Part shown: piece by piece, positions 8,221 through 16,675 of the stretch
How the letters are laid out: each line of letters opens with the position of its first letter
How positions within the stretch are numbered: position 1 is the stretch's first letter
Assembly: GCF_000378105.1 (NCBI RefSeq)
Contig: NZ_KB899263.1
Span: 24,236-72,507, forward strand
DNA: 48,272 nt
From: Rubritalea marina DSM 17716
Lineage (GTDB): Bacteria; Verrucomicrobiota; Verrucomicrobiia; Verrucomicrobiales; Akkermansiaceae
Direction of reading: 5' to 3'
Translations under genes and position numbers: made by a program
Notes under the pieces: model-generated
Seen by the model: the letters and a program-made list of their open reading frames with translations, nothing else
Told to the model about the DNA's origin: nothing
The model's database searches: none

Positions 8221-9471
8221 ATGAAAATTTTAGTCGTAGGTAAAGGTGGGCGCGAGCACGCGCTTCTTACAGCATTCAACGAGTCTCCTACCGAGACCGA
8301 ACTCTTCAGCTTCCCAGGCAGCGATGCCATCGCCGAAATCGCAACATTGGTCAAGGTCGACGGACTCGAGCCACTCATCGAGTGGATGAAGTCCAACGAC
8401 ATCGACCTCTGTGTCGCCGGCGAAGAAAGCTACCTCGTCACTGGCGAAGGCCTTGCCAACCTCTGTGAAAAAGAAGGCATCCCCTGTTGGGGCCCTCACT
8501 TCCAGTCTGCTCAACTCGAAGCATCCAAGGAATTTGCCAAGGAATTCATGCTCCGCCACGAGATCCCAACCGGTGCCGCCACCGGATGTGCCGACATCGA
8601 TGAAGCACGCGCCGCCATCAATGGCCAGTACCCAACCGTGCTCAAGTTCGACGGCCTCGCTGCCGGCAAAGGCGTCGCCGTCTGCCCAGACGAAGCCACT
8701 GCCGAAGAATTTCTCAATGAAGTCCTCGTCGAGCGTCGCTTCGGCGATGGTCGTCTCCTCGTAGAAGAATGCCTCATCGGCCCAGAAGTTTCCGTCTTCG
8801 CAGCCGTGGTCGACGACAAATACCTCATCTTCACTCCAGCCCGCGACTACAAGCGCGCTGAAGATGGCGACCTGGGCCCGAACACCGGAGGCATGGGAGC
8901 CGTGGCATCACGCCAGCTCGTCAGCCAAGAACTCCTCAGCCAGATCGAACAAAAAATCGTCAAGCCCACAGTCGATGGACTCGTGAAAGACAATCTCCCC
9001 TACCGTGGCTTCATCTACTTCGGTCTCATGATCACCGAAGCTGGACCAAAAATCATCGAATACAACTGCCGCTTCGGCGACCCAGAATGCCAGGCCGTCA
9101 TGCCTATCGTCGGCGGCGACCTCGCGCAGTTCTGCTTCGACGGCGCCAAAGGTGAGCTCAGCTCAGACCTCCTGAGCTTCAGCGAAGGATGGTCGGTCTG
9201 CCTCGTGCGCGCCTCTGCGGGCTACCCAGAGACCTCGCGCTCCGGCGATGTCATCACTGGGTTCGACCAAGTAGAAGGCGCCCGCGTCTACCACGCTGGC
9301 ACCCGCAAAAATGCCGACGGCCAATGGGAAACCAATGGCGGCCGCGTACTCGCGGTTGTTGCTGGTGGCGATGACCGCCCGTCCGCCGTCCAAGCCGCCT
9401 ACGCTCAGCTCGAGAAAGTCACCTTCCCAGGCATGCAAAGCCGCACCGACATCGGTACCTTCAACTTTTAA
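8221..9471 (+). CDS. purD: Phosphoribosylamine-glycine ligase (GARS)
   Basis: An ATP-grasp ligase that joins glycine to 5-phosphoribosylamine in de novo purine synthesis. The start was set at ATG 8221 because MKILVVGKGGREHAL is the family N terminus; the frame also opens at 8188 with 11 atypical residues. Landmarks are VLKFDGLAAGKGVAV and RDYKRAEDGDLGPNTGGMGA for the ATP-grasp fold, and EYNCRFGDPECQ for metal and product binding. The length of 416 residues is normal. It stands alone, with no other pur gene nearby, and is followed by a palindrome and a strong intrinsic terminator. Confidence 0.96.
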   Translation: MKILVVGKGGREHALLTAFNESPTETELFSFPGSDAIAEIATLVKVDGLEPLIEWMKSNDIDLCVAGEESYLVTGEGLANLCEKEGIPCWGPHFQSAQLEASKEFAKEFMLRHEIPTGAATGCADIDEARAAINGQYPTVLKFDGLAAGKGVAVCPDEATAEEFLNEVLVERRFGDGRLLVEECLIGPEVSVFAAVVDDKYLIFTPARDYKRAEDGDLGPNTGGMGAVASRQLVSQELLSQIEQKIVKPTVDGLVKDNLPYRGFIYFGLMITEAGPKIIEYNCRFGDPECQAVMPIVGGDLAQFCFDGAKGELSSDLLSFSEGWSVCLVRASAGYPETSRSGDVITGFDQVEGARVYHAGTRKNADGQWETNGGRVLAVVAGGDDRPSAVQAAYAQLEKVTFPGMQSRTDIGTFNF

Positions 9472-9525
9472 AGGAGTAGATAGTAGGCAGTAGAAAGGGC
9501 GCAAGCGCTCTGCGAAGCTACTCCT
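9472..9525. repeat. Long imperfect palindrome directly after purD
   Basis: AGGAGTAG (9472-9479) pairs with CTACTCCT (9518-9525). The centre contains GCGCAAGCGC, which folds on itself. The element begins at the first base after the purD stop. It could be a small insertion such as a palindromic repeat, or an RNA-stabilising 3' structure placed before the terminator. Confidence 0.4.
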
Positions 9526-9544
9526 CGACTCAACAAGCATCACC

Positions 9545-9575
9545 AAAGCGAGCCCCTCATAGGGCTCGCTTTTTT
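9545..9575 (+). terminator. Intrinsic terminator of purD
   Basis: AAAGCGAGCCC pairs with GGGCTCGCTTT around a 6-base loop and runs into T's (to 9575). It is a strong GC-rich stem about 75 bases after the purD stop. Confidence 0.88.
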
Positions 9576-9666
9576 GTTCCTTAGCCAAGCATTGCTCCTA
9601 GATCAAAAATGCCCCCCACCACAGGGCGTTGTGCTAGACGCAGCCCCCAACGTGGTCTCAGTACCC

Positions 9667-9701
9667 AAAAAAAGGCCGGCACCACATGCGTGACACCGAC
9701 C
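9667..9701 (-). terminator. Intrinsic terminator of pyrE
   Basis: Read on the minus strand, GGTCGGTGTCAC (9701-9690) and GTGGTGCCGGCC (9685-9674) form a 12-pair stem with some G-U pairs and a 4-base loop, followed by seven T's. It starts 28 bases after the pyrE stop. Confidence 0.85.
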
Positions 9702-9728
9702 TGATTGATCAAAAATCTTTCGAAGCGC

Positions 9729-10295
9729 TTAGCCCAAAAGCGTGCTGCGCGAGTAGAGTGAGACCACCGGAATTCCGCGGGATTCGATCGCTGGACGACC
9801 ACCTTCTTCGCGATCTACAAGAACCAAGGCAAAGGCGACTTTACCACCCGCAGCCTCGATCGCATCGATTGCTTTGAGGGTCGATCCACCCGTGGTGATC
9901 ACATCATCAACGACAACAACCTGGTCACCATCCTTGAAATTGCCTTCAATTTGCTTGCCGCGTCCGTGGCCTTTAGGCTCCTTGCGAATATTAAAAACCT
10001 GAATCATCTCCTCTGGGTGCTCCATCGCAGATGTCATGCCCACCGCCAATGAAATTGGATCAGCGCCCATCGTCATGCCACCAATGGCATCAATGTCGAG
10101 CCCTTCAGCCTGAATCCGCTCGCGTACTGCAGCCCAACCAAGCTTGCCAATCAAGCCCGCGCCGACTGGGTCGAGCGCTGTCACCCTACAGTCAATATAC
10201 AAGTCAGATTTCGCGCCAGATGCTAAGGTGAATTCACCTGTACGCACCGACTTAGCCAACAAAACCTCCTTCAAAGAATCGTAAATCTCGGACAT
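9729..10295 (-). CDS. pyrE: Orotate phosphoribosyltransferase
   Basis: Converts orotate and PRPP to orotidine 5'-phosphate in pyrimidine synthesis. The PRPP-binding loop is VVVVDDVITTGGST at residues 126-139. FTLASGAKSDLYIDCR near the N terminus is the typical orotate-binding region, and KEPKGHGRGKQIEG is the flexible catalytic loop. The length of 188 residues is normal. It has its own terminator and is divergent from the epimerase gene at 10425. Confidence 0.95.
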   Translation of the reverse strand: MSEIYDSLKEVLLAKSVRTGEFTLASGAKSDLYIDCRVTALDPVGAGLIGKLGWAAVRERIQAEGLDIDAIGGMTMGADPISLAVGMTSAMEHPEEMIQVFNIRKEPKGHGRGKQIEGNFKDGDQVVVVDDVITTGGSTLKAIDAIEAAGGKVAFALVLVDREEGGRPAIESRGIPVVSLYSRSTLLG

Positions 10296-10424
10296 GGCGA
10301 CACCATCTACAGATTCCCATACTTTGTAAATCCCATATCAAATCCATCCTATAATTAACTGGACAGTTTTTCTTGGATGCTGGGTAAAAACTCTCCAATC
10401 TACCTCTAACGTTTTTATCAACAA

Positions 10425-11327
10425 ATGACTAAGGTATTACTGATAGGAGGCACCGGCTGTGTTGGCACCGCAACTGCCTACGCACTGAATAGATTAGAGC
10501 CTTCAGCTGAGATCTTTATTCTCTCACGCAAAGCCTCCAACGCAAATAGCTCTAAAAAATACCAATACGTGGTAGGAGATATCCTTGATCCTGAATCCTT
10601 GATCAAGGTGCTCGAAGAACACAAAATCACCCACGTCATGCACAGCGCCGCGCTGCGCACCAAGGAATGCTCAGACAACCCAAGCTTAGCCTTTGAGGTC
10701 AATGTCAAGGGCACCCAAAATGTCATCGACGCCATCAAGGCGGTGGGTGGGATTGAACGCCTGGTCTTCACCAGTACAGCGGCAGTCTACGCCGTGAGCG
10801 ATAGCCCGAGTTTCATGACCAAAGAAGCAGCACGCAAAGCCCTTCTCAACCCATACACCGCTACCAAGTTAGCCGCTGAAGCCCTGCTTGAAGGCAATGC
10901 CTACCACGCCAAGCAACCCACAACAATCTTACGCCCGCAAATCATCTATGGCCCACACCGCCTCTCGGAAGGCTCCACCGCTGGCGTCACAGCGGCGATC
11001 CTCGCAGCCAAGAAAGGAAAAAAATACACCATTCCCTTCGGTGGCACCACAGGATTCCATTACTCAGCTGATGTCGGCCTCGCCCATGCGCTGGCTCTGA
11101 TGATCGATAATGCCGACTTTGCGTGCTACAACCTCGTGGCCGAATCACTCTCAGTCGCTGACATCTGCTACGAAATCAACCGCTACCACGGCAAGGAACT
11201 CGTCGACCACATCGAAAAACCATACCCATTCCAGGCCGGGATCGATAGCAGCAGCTTCGAACAAGCATTCCCGAACTTCAAACAAACCACCTTCAGAAAA
11301 GCCGTCGAAATCATGTCCGCCGACTAA
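10425..11327 (+). CDS. NAD-dependent epimerase/dehydratase (extended SDR)
   Basis: An extended short-chain dehydrogenase/reductase. The Rossmann motif GGTGCVG is at residues 8-14 and the catalytic pair is Tyr144/Lys148 in NPYTATK, with Thr/Ser in VFTSTAAVY before it. The C-terminal half (LRPQIIYGPH, then HYSADVGLAHALAL) is as in nucleotide-sugar epimerases. The 300-residue length fits. Its substrate cannot be told from sequence; nucleotide sugars or steroid-like substrates are both possible in this group. It stands as a single gene, followed by the structured region 11335-11535. Confidence 0.82.
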   Translation: MTKVLLIGGTGCVGTATAYALNRLEPSAEIFILSRKASNANSSKKYQYVVGDILDPESLIKVLEEHKITHVMHSAALRTKECSDNPSLAFEVNVKGTQNVIDAIKAVGGIERLVFTSTAAVYAVSDSPSFMTKEAARKALLNPYTATKLAAEALLEGNAYHAKQPTTILRPQIIYGPHRLSEGSTAGVTAAILAAKKGKKYTIPFGGTTGFHYSADVGLAHALALMIDNADFACYNLVAESLSVADICYEINRYHGKELVDHIEKPYPFQAGIDSSSFEQAFPNFKQTTFRKAVEIMSAD

Positions 11328-11334
11328 ACGACGA

Positions 11335-11500
11335 GATAAACGTATCGATCTACCGGCAAAATGGGAATAAAACCCAGATCGGCACCTCTTAAGGGTAGTA
11401 CGTTTGTTCTCATTGAACTCAACATCCATTTTGGTCAGCTAGCTGACTAAGTACTGCTCTCCAACTGGGAGGATTGTGGGGGCAGTACACCCACTTTTTG
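11335..11500 (+). ncRNA. Candidate structured RNA or attenuator region
   Basis: No gene lies here, but inverted repeats follow each other closely. AAACGTA (11338-11344) pairs with TACGTTT (11399-11405) and encloses CGATCT (11346-11351)/AGATCG (11376-11381) and TGGG/CCCA. GTCAGCT-AGCTGAC (11434-11447) is a perfect 14-base palindrome. GTACTGC (11451-11457) pairs with GCAGTAC (11482-11488), with CTCC/GGAG inside. GTGGG (11476-11480) pairs with CCCAC (11490-11494) followed by TTTTT. The last two helices exclude each other, as in attenuators. No known RNA family is recognised. It may equally be 3' UTR plus palindromic repeats. Confidence 0.3.
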
Positions 11501-11535
11501 ACACAGCATTTTTCATTAAATGCTGTGTTTTTTTA
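11501..11535 (+). terminator. Intrinsic terminator
   Basis: ACACAGCATTT (11501-11511) pairs with AAATGCTGTGT (11518-11528) around a 6-base loop and is followed by seven or more T's. It closes either the epimerase transcript, 174 bases after its stop, or a separate RNA encoded at 11335-11500. Confidence 0.85.
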
Positions 11536-11934
11536 TTGCCTAGCCTCAAAAAAAATTCAGACGAACAGACCCCATTCAATGACATCAAACACACCTCATT
11601 GATTTAAACTGAGCCACCAAAGCGCTATTCAACACGATAGATCCTCAACGCATTTCCAGCATGATAATTTAAACATACATTCGCATAGGCGCAATTCCAC
11701 AGAATAACGCAAGCCATATAACTACTCTACCTTAAGTTATCAGTTGCATTTTTAAACATTGCCCATAGCTTGCGCCGCCAAAGATTTTCTATCCTTCGGG
11801 AATAATTTATAGCTATTGATACTCAAAAGGTATGAAAGGTGTATGCTTCAGCGCTCGATCATTGACTAAACCACATCATCGTGTACGGGAAGCCTAACCA
11901 AAGAAATATCACAAACGATAATCAATTTCCCTGT
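11536..11934. other. AT-rich upstream region of PEP-CTERM gene 1
   Basis: About 400 bases with no gene. It is clearly more AT-rich than the flanking genes. An inverted repeat ATAACT (11718-11723)/AGTTAT (11735-11740) may be a regulatory site. The frame of the next gene is open from a GTG at 11881, but its signal peptide starts at ATG 11935. Confidence 0.4.
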
Positions 11935-12828
11935 ATGCAATCCGTCTTCCACAATCTAACATTGATATGCCTCTGCCTCCTGGGCCTTGGCTCAATGGAC
12001 ATGGCACGTGGAGCATCGCTCGATCTCAGTGACTTAGAGCTCTTCAACCCCGACACCATCGACGACAGTGGTAGCCAATCGCTGAATGCGACAACTGGCA
12101 CCTTGACCTTCGACTTAAGTGATCTCACGTACAGTTACAATGATGGGAGTGGAACGACGATTGCAGGCTCTGGTCTCACTGTCTCCACTAGTGCTGGCAC
12201 CTACTCTACGTTTGTTTTCGATGATTTCGCAGTCGGTTCCAACGTCGACATCGTTGTAGAGAGCAATTCCTTCTTGGGTCTCTTTGGAGATCAGCAACAA
12301 TTGGCGATTGTCTCAAAAGCGGACATCAACCTAAACAGTGACATCGCACTGAACTCACCTTACCTCAACGATCAAAATGGAGGAATTGCACTTGTCGCCG
12401 GTGATTCGGTCACTATCAACGCAACCATCACAACGGACGGTTTAGAATCCTTTGGAAACATTGATGGCCGCGATGCTGGATCCATCGCAATTGCAGCTCC
12501 AAACATGGATCTAGAAAATGCAATCATCTCTGCAGTTGGCGGGGATGATGTCTCGGATGCTGGCGCCGGCAACGGAGGTTCCGTCTCTATCTATTCGGAT
12601 AGCCCACTAGACAACCTCCCAGTCATTGAAACGGGAGATCTCGATGGTACTGATGGAATAGACCAAGATCCCAACCTTGTATTCGAAAACAATCCCGCCA
12701 ACGTACCGGACTACGTGACCAGCGTGCCAGAGCCGAGTAGCGCCAGCTTGCTAGCGCTCTCACTGATCGGTGCCCTTTGTCACCGTAATCGCCGCCGCAG
12801 CAGCCAGCCACAAGACCTCACTGCGTAA
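11935..12828 (+). CDS. PEP-CTERM secreted protein, beta-helix-like
   Basis: A secreted protein of 297 residues. The start at ATG 11935 gives a Sec signal (LTLICLCLLGLGSM to ARGA). The C terminus has the full sorting tail: VPEPSSAS, a short hydrophobic stretch (SLLALSLIGALC) and a basic end (RNRRRSS). PEP-CTERM tails are removed by exosortase and lead to surface or exopolysaccharide-associated location. The middle (SKADINLNSDIALNSP, GGIALVAGDSVTINATI, GSIAIAAP) has the repeated short strands of filamentous-haemagglutinin-like beta-helices. No exosortase gene is in the window. It ends at the ftsZ-side terminator and is convergent with ftsZ. Confidence 0.8.
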   Translation: MQSVFHNLTLICLCLLGLGSMDMARGASLDLSDLELFNPDTIDDSGSQSLNATTGTLTFDLSDLTYSYNDGSGTTIAGSGLTVSTSAGTYSTFVFDDFAVGSNVDIVVESNSFLGLFGDQQQLAIVSKADINLNSDIALNSPYLNDQNGGIALVAGDSVTINATITTDGLESFGNIDGRDAGSIAIAAPNMDLENAIISAVGGDDVSDAGAGNGGSVSIYSDSPLDNLPVIETGDLDGTDGIDQDPNLVFENNPANVPDYVTSVPEPSSASLLALSLIGALCHRNRRRSSQPQDLTA

Positions 12829-12854
12829 AAAAGGTGACCATCTGCGGCCACCTT
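12827..12854 (-). terminator. Intrinsic terminator of ftsZ
   Basis: On the minus strand AAGGTGGCC and GGTCACCTT form a stem with a small bulge, followed by six T's (complement of the A-run 12827-12832). It lies 28 bases after the ftsZ stop and also touches the stop codon of the convergent PEP-CTERM gene. Confidence 0.8.
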
Positions 12855-12881
12855 CTCCAATGCTGCGTGTGCTAGATAAAC

Positions 12882-14450
12882 TTACTTGCGCATGAATGGT
12901 GGGAGATCGAGATCTTCTCCATCGACCACATAAGGATCTTCGCCTTCAAACTTACCTTTCTTGGCCCCGTCCAGCTTGAGTTCAGCCTGTGACCCAGAAG
13001 CCTCTGAAGCCCCACTGGGTGCTGCCACATCGTTCTTAAATTCTTCGAACATCAAAGCGTCATCATCCATCGTGGTGTCCGATGCGCTTGTTTCTTCGCG
13101 TTCAGGCTCAGTTACCTCCTCTGGCGCGTCGTCATCGATGGACATGAGTGCGCCATCATCCTCTGGGGTCTCAATCACCTCTGGGGTCTCAAGCTCAGAA
13201 TTGTCACTTGTTTCGGCGTCATTATCGGAATCCTCTTCTAGATCCTCTTCCATCTCCGCCACTAAATCTTCAGCCTCTTCGGTAATTTCCTGCGCAATCG
13301 ACTTCACTTCCTGCTCCTCAGGGTACTCCTCGATCACGTCCTCAACTCCTTCTTCAGTATGGTCCAGAGCCACGGCGTCCTCGCTACGATCCTCCTCTTC
13401 CGCCTCAAAATCTGCGATCACTGGGAGAGCCGAAGTCTCGACAACTGGAGATTCATCCACATCGTCATCCTCCACCTCAGAGCCTTCTGGAAGCGCACTC
13501 AAAATCGTCACACTCAAGCTATCACCCATCTCCGCATCAACAGCGGCACCAAAAAGGATGTGAGCATTCTCTGGCACATTTTTGCTAAGTTCGCGCATCA
13601 GCAACTCAACCTCATACAAGGTCATGCCCTCACCACCACAAATGTGAATCAAGGCGGAGCTTGCTTGTTTCAACAACTTTCCCTTGTCGAGAAGCGGGCT
13701 GGAGAGCGCATTCTTAAGCGCCGCATGACTACGATTCTCGCCAGAAGCGATCCCTGAGCCAAAGAGGCAACGCGAGCGAGAAACGTCAAGCGCCTTGATC
13801 AAATCATCAAGACCCACGTTGATCAATCCAGGACGCACCACAAGGCGAGTCACCGCCTTGATGCTCTCGGAAATCATCCGATCTGCAGCGGCAAAAGCCT
13901 CGTGAATCCCTTGCGCAGCAAGTACCATCTCACCCATCTTGCTATTCTCAAAGGTAACTAACGCATTCGAAATCACAGAAAGCTCATTCAAGGCCGACTC
14001 CGCTTGATCACGGCGACGCTTGCCTTCAAAGGCAAACGGCATCGTCGCAAACACCACCACAAAAGCTCCAAGCTCGCGTGCAATTCGCGCCACCACTGGA
14101 GCCGCACCAGAGCCAGTACCACCACCGAGTCCCACACAGATAAACACCATGTGATGCTCACGAAGCGCATCGCTAATCTCTTGCTCGTGCACCCCTGCTG
14201 CCTTCGCACCAAGCTCTGGATCACCACCACATCCCAAACCCATCGTCAGCTTGGCTCCCAATTGAATCTTCTCCGATGCCACCGAGCTGCTTAACGAACG
14301 AGAATCACAGGTCAAAGCCAAGAGCTCCACCCCCTGCATCCCATCCAACATGACGCGGTCGATCATGTTTAGGCCGGCACCACCCACACCCACAATTTTA
14401 ACCTGAGAGTTGGGGATTGTTTGTTGCTTATCTCTTTGGAATTCAATCAT
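12882..14450 (-). CDS. ftsZ: Cell division protein FtsZ (divergent, long acidic linker)
   Basis: The tubulin-like GTPase that forms the division ring. The GTP-binding core is residues about 12-325: IVGVGGAGLNMIDR, then the tubulin signature GGGTGSG at 109-115 (commonly GGGTGTG) and MPFAFEGKRR. The T7 loop reads N211-V-G213-L-D-D216, so the first of the two catalytic Asp residues of the NxDxxD motif is Gly. A very acidic linker of about 170 residues follows, then the conserved C-terminal peptide EDLDLPPFMRK, which fits the FtsA/ZipA-binding tail. The length of 522 is long because of the linker. No other dcw genes are adjacent. The 5' leader holds nested inverted repeats (14452-14511) that reach the start codon. 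Confidence 0.93.
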   Translation of the reverse strand: MIEFQRDKQQTIPNSQVKIVGVGGAGLNMIDRVMLDGMQGVELLALTCDSRSLSSSVASEKIQLGAKLTMGLGCGGDPELGAKAAGVHEQEISDALREHHMVFICVGLGGGTGSGAAPVVARIARELGAFVVVFATMPFAFEGKRRRDQAESALNELSVISNALVTFENSKMGEMVLAAQGIHEAFAAADRMISESIKAVTRLVVRPGLINVGLDDLIKALDVSRSRCLFGSGIASGENRSHAALKNALSSPLLDKGKLLKQASSALIHICGGEGMTLYEVELLMRELSKNVPENAHILFGAAVDAEMGDSLSVTILSALPEGSEVEDDDVDESPVVETSALPVIADFEAEEEDRSEDAVALDHTEEGVEDVIEEYPEEQEVKSIAQEITEEAEDLVAEMEEDLEEDSDNDAETSDNSELETPEVIETPEDDGALMSIDDDAPEEVTEPEREETSASDTTMDDDALMFEEFKNDVAAPSGASEASGSQAELKLDGAKKGKFEGEDPYVVDGEDLDLPPFMRK

Positions 14451-14451
14451 G

Positions 14452-14511
14452 TCTGGTAGGTATTAAAAAAACTTAAGGTATCTTTACTATCTATACCTAA
14501 CAAATACCAGA
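14452..14511 (-). promoter_or_regulatory. Hairpin leader of ftsZ
   Basis: Read on the minus strand, TCTGGTA (14511-14505) pairs with TACCAGA (14458-14452), two bases from the ATG. Inside it, AGGTAT (14498-14493) pairs with ATACCT (14481-14476), followed closely by a run of seven T's. The inner hairpin looks like a weak terminator. The outer helix would cover the ribosome-binding region, and no Shine-Dalgarno sequence is visible. Confidence 0.4.
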
Positions 14512-14535
14512 GCTAATTGAGCTAGATCGCGGGAA

Positions 14536-14832
14536 TCAGTCGCAGACCTTGCGCAGGTATTCGAAGCTGTAGATTCCAGTATTGTGGCCGTCAGCCCAAT
14601 GAAACGCTACGGCATAGCCGCCAATGACTTCATACCGTAGCAGATCGAAGCTATTCTCGGCGTAGGTCACCTCAGGCTTCACCACGCGCCCCAGAGCATC
14701 GGGCTCCCCCTGGCAATTGGCACACGGGCAAGCACGACGCAAGGTCTCAAAATTGACGTAGCTTTCGAGCCCATCACTCCAAGCGATCGCAAGTTCAGTA
14801 CCAATGGCAGCAATATGTTCAAGACGCAGCAT
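14536..14832 (-). CDS. DUF971 (GBBH-like N-terminal domain) protein
   Basis: A small protein of 98 residues with the DUF971 fold found at the N terminus of gamma-butyrobetaine hydroxylases and as a stand-alone bacterial protein. Features: AIAWSDGLESYVNFETLRRACPCANC with a Cys-rich metal-type motif, and YAVAFHWADGHNTGIYSFEYLR at the C terminus. The start was placed at ATG 14832, where the domain begins; the longer frame to 14922 would overlap the antiporter gene. It sits between kefB-like and ftsZ on the same strand. Role unknown; an iron-sulfur-related function is often suggested for relatives. Confidence 0.82.
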   Translation of the reverse strand: MLRLEHIAAIGTELAIAWSDGLESYVNFETLRRACPCANCQGEPDALGRVVKPEVTYAENSFDLLRYEVIGGYAVAFHWADGHNTGIYSFEYLRKVCD

Positions 14833-14878
14833 GGTGACTATGCTTGATGCTAGGAATGACTTTGACAACACTGAATTC

Positions 14879-16585
14879 TCACGCATCGGGCGATTGCCAG
14901 ACTGGCTCAATATCCGCGTCATAGCCCTGCATCACCGAGCGGATCAAGGCCCGCCCACTCTGCTCCTCATCGTAGAGTACGAAATCCACACCAGCACGCT
15001 GCAACGGCGCCACCTGTGATCCAAAATTAGCACGTGCGTAGACTCTCAGATCATGGCTCAACTCGCGCGCCACCTTCAATGACTTCATTGCCACAGTATC
15101 GTTGGCAAAGGTGTAGGCAATTGCCTGAGCATGGCGGATACGAGCAAGCAGCAACAACTCCATGTCCTGCACATCACCGAAGAGACAACACACACCCTCG
15201 CGCTGCAATCGCTTCACCGTCTCAGGATTCATCTCGACCACCAAGCAATCGATATTCGCCAGTTGCAAATTCTCGTAAAGGTTGCGCCCCACGGGACCAA
15301 ACCCGCAGATAATCACGTGTTCATTCATCTCCCTGATATGCCCGCTCATGCCCAAGGTGTGATTCTCAGGCACCGTGCGCCCACCGCGTGTCCAGCGGTA
15401 ATAAGCCTTTGCCCAGCCCAGGCTATACTTCATCAGCACCGGCACCAATCCCATCGTCAACGCACTGCTCACCAAGATCACCTGAGCCACCTCATCCGGT
15501 AGCGCTTCAAAATCCTGCGCACGTGCCAGCAGCACGATCGAAAACTCCCCAGTACTGCAGAGCGCAGCCGCCGTCACCATCCAGTTGCCCCGACGCAGCC
15601 CAGAAAGCTTCGCCGCCCATGCCACAATGAGAGCCTTCACCACCAATACGAAGGCCGAAAATAACAGCACCTCCACCCACAGATCCATCAATACCCCAAG
15701 GTCAATCAAGAGCCCCACCGACACAAAGAAAACCGTCAAAAACAAATCCTTGAAAGGTAGAATGTCTGAAAGCACCCGGTGTGAATAAATCGACTCACTC
15801 ACCACCACACCTGCCGCAAATGCTCCAAGCGCCGGGCTCAAGCCCAGTAAGCCACTGGCCAATGCAACCGCCGCACACAGCCCGATCACCGTCAGGGTGA
15901 ACAACTCGCGACTGCGCGTACGCGCCACCGCATCCAGCATTTCAGGGAAACCCTTACGACTCAGCAAAATGATTGATAGCGTGAACAACAGCCCTTTAAC
16001 CAATGCCGCTCCGAGCCCGGTCTCTCCAGAACTTTGACTCACTATCGGCGGAATCAATACCATGAAGAGGATCGCACCGAGATCCTGGAAGATGGCCATC
16101 CCCAGCGCCGTGCGCGCCTGCGGGCTCTCCGGCATCCCCAAATCCTCAAAACTCTTCATACTCACCGCAGTCGACGACAACGCCAACACAAAACCAAGCA
16201 ATAAACCCAAACTCCAAGAGTCCAGATACCAAGCACCCACCAAAAATCCAACCAACACACACATTGCCACCTGCACCCCACCACCTACGAAGATCGGCAT
16301 CCGTAGCGCCTTCATTTCCTTCAGAGAAAACTCAATCCCCAATGTGAACAACAACAACACCACCCCAATCTCTGCAAGCGCATCAATCGCCCCCACATCC
16401 TCAAGTCCCAGAACCCCCAAGAGCCCAGAATTATTGATCAAAATCCCACACAAAAAGTACCCAACCAACAACGATTGCTTGGCTCGCACCAAAAACAACG
16501 ACACCAAAACCACTGCCAGCAACACAATGGTCAATAACACAAAAAAAGGTGGGATCTCAGATCCTGCAGCCAAGAGGGAAAACAT
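14879..16585 (-). CDS. CPA2-type cation:proton antiporter with TrkA-N domain (KefB/C-like)
   Basis: An inner-membrane monovalent cation:H+ antiporter or glutathione-gated K+ efflux-type protein. The N-terminal 380 residues form about 12 membrane segments of the Na+/H+ exchanger fold (VGYFLCGILINNSG, LGLLLGFVLALSSTAVSMKSFEDLG, FLTVFFVSVGLLIDLG). The C-terminal TrkA-N domain begins at HVIICGFGPVGRNLYENL, an NAD-binding Rossmann motif, and ends about residue 560. The start at ATG 16585 removes 19 non-hydrophobic residues of the longer frame. It follows the rhodanese-like gene by 90 bases and precedes DUF971 by 46. Confidence 0.9.
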   Translation of the reverse strand: MFSLLAAGSEIPPFFVLLTIVLLAVVLVSLFLVRAKQSLLVGYFLCGILINNSGLLGVLGLEDVGAIDALAEIGVVLLLFTLGIEFSLKEMKALRMPIFVGGGVQVAMCVLVGFLVGAWYLDSWSLGLLLGFVLALSSTAVSMKSFEDLGMPESPQARTALGMAIFQDLGAILFMVLIPPIVSQSSGETGLGAALVKGLLFTLSIILLSRKGFPEMLDAVARTRSRELFTLTVIGLCAAVALASGLLGLSPALGAFAAGVVVSESIYSHRVLSDILPFKDLFLTVFFVSVGLLIDLGVLMDLWVEVLLFSAFVLVVKALIVAWAAKLSGLRRGNWMVTAAALCSTGEFSIVLLARAQDFEALPDEVAQVILVSSALTMGLVPVLMKYSLGWAKAYYRWTRGGRTVPENHTLGMSGHIREMNEHVIICGFGPVGRNLYENLQLANIDCLVVEMNPETVKRLQREGVCCLFGDVQDMELLLLARIRHAQAIAYTFANDTVAMKSLKVARELSHDLRVYARANFGSQVAPLQRAGVDFVLYDEEQSGRALIRSVMQGYDADIEPVWQSPDA

Positions 16586-16675
16586 CTCACTGAGACTAAC
16601 AAAATGCCTCAGCCCGTCAAGGAACCACGAGCAATCGAGCAAAGTCGCCTGCTATCGAGCTCGCCCCAGCAGCGA

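Noticed and set aside
12961-13563. Long Ser-rich plus-strand frame inside ftsZ
   Set aside because: It is the mirror of the acidic FtsZ linker (GAA/GAC codons read as Ser codons on the other strand), not a gene.
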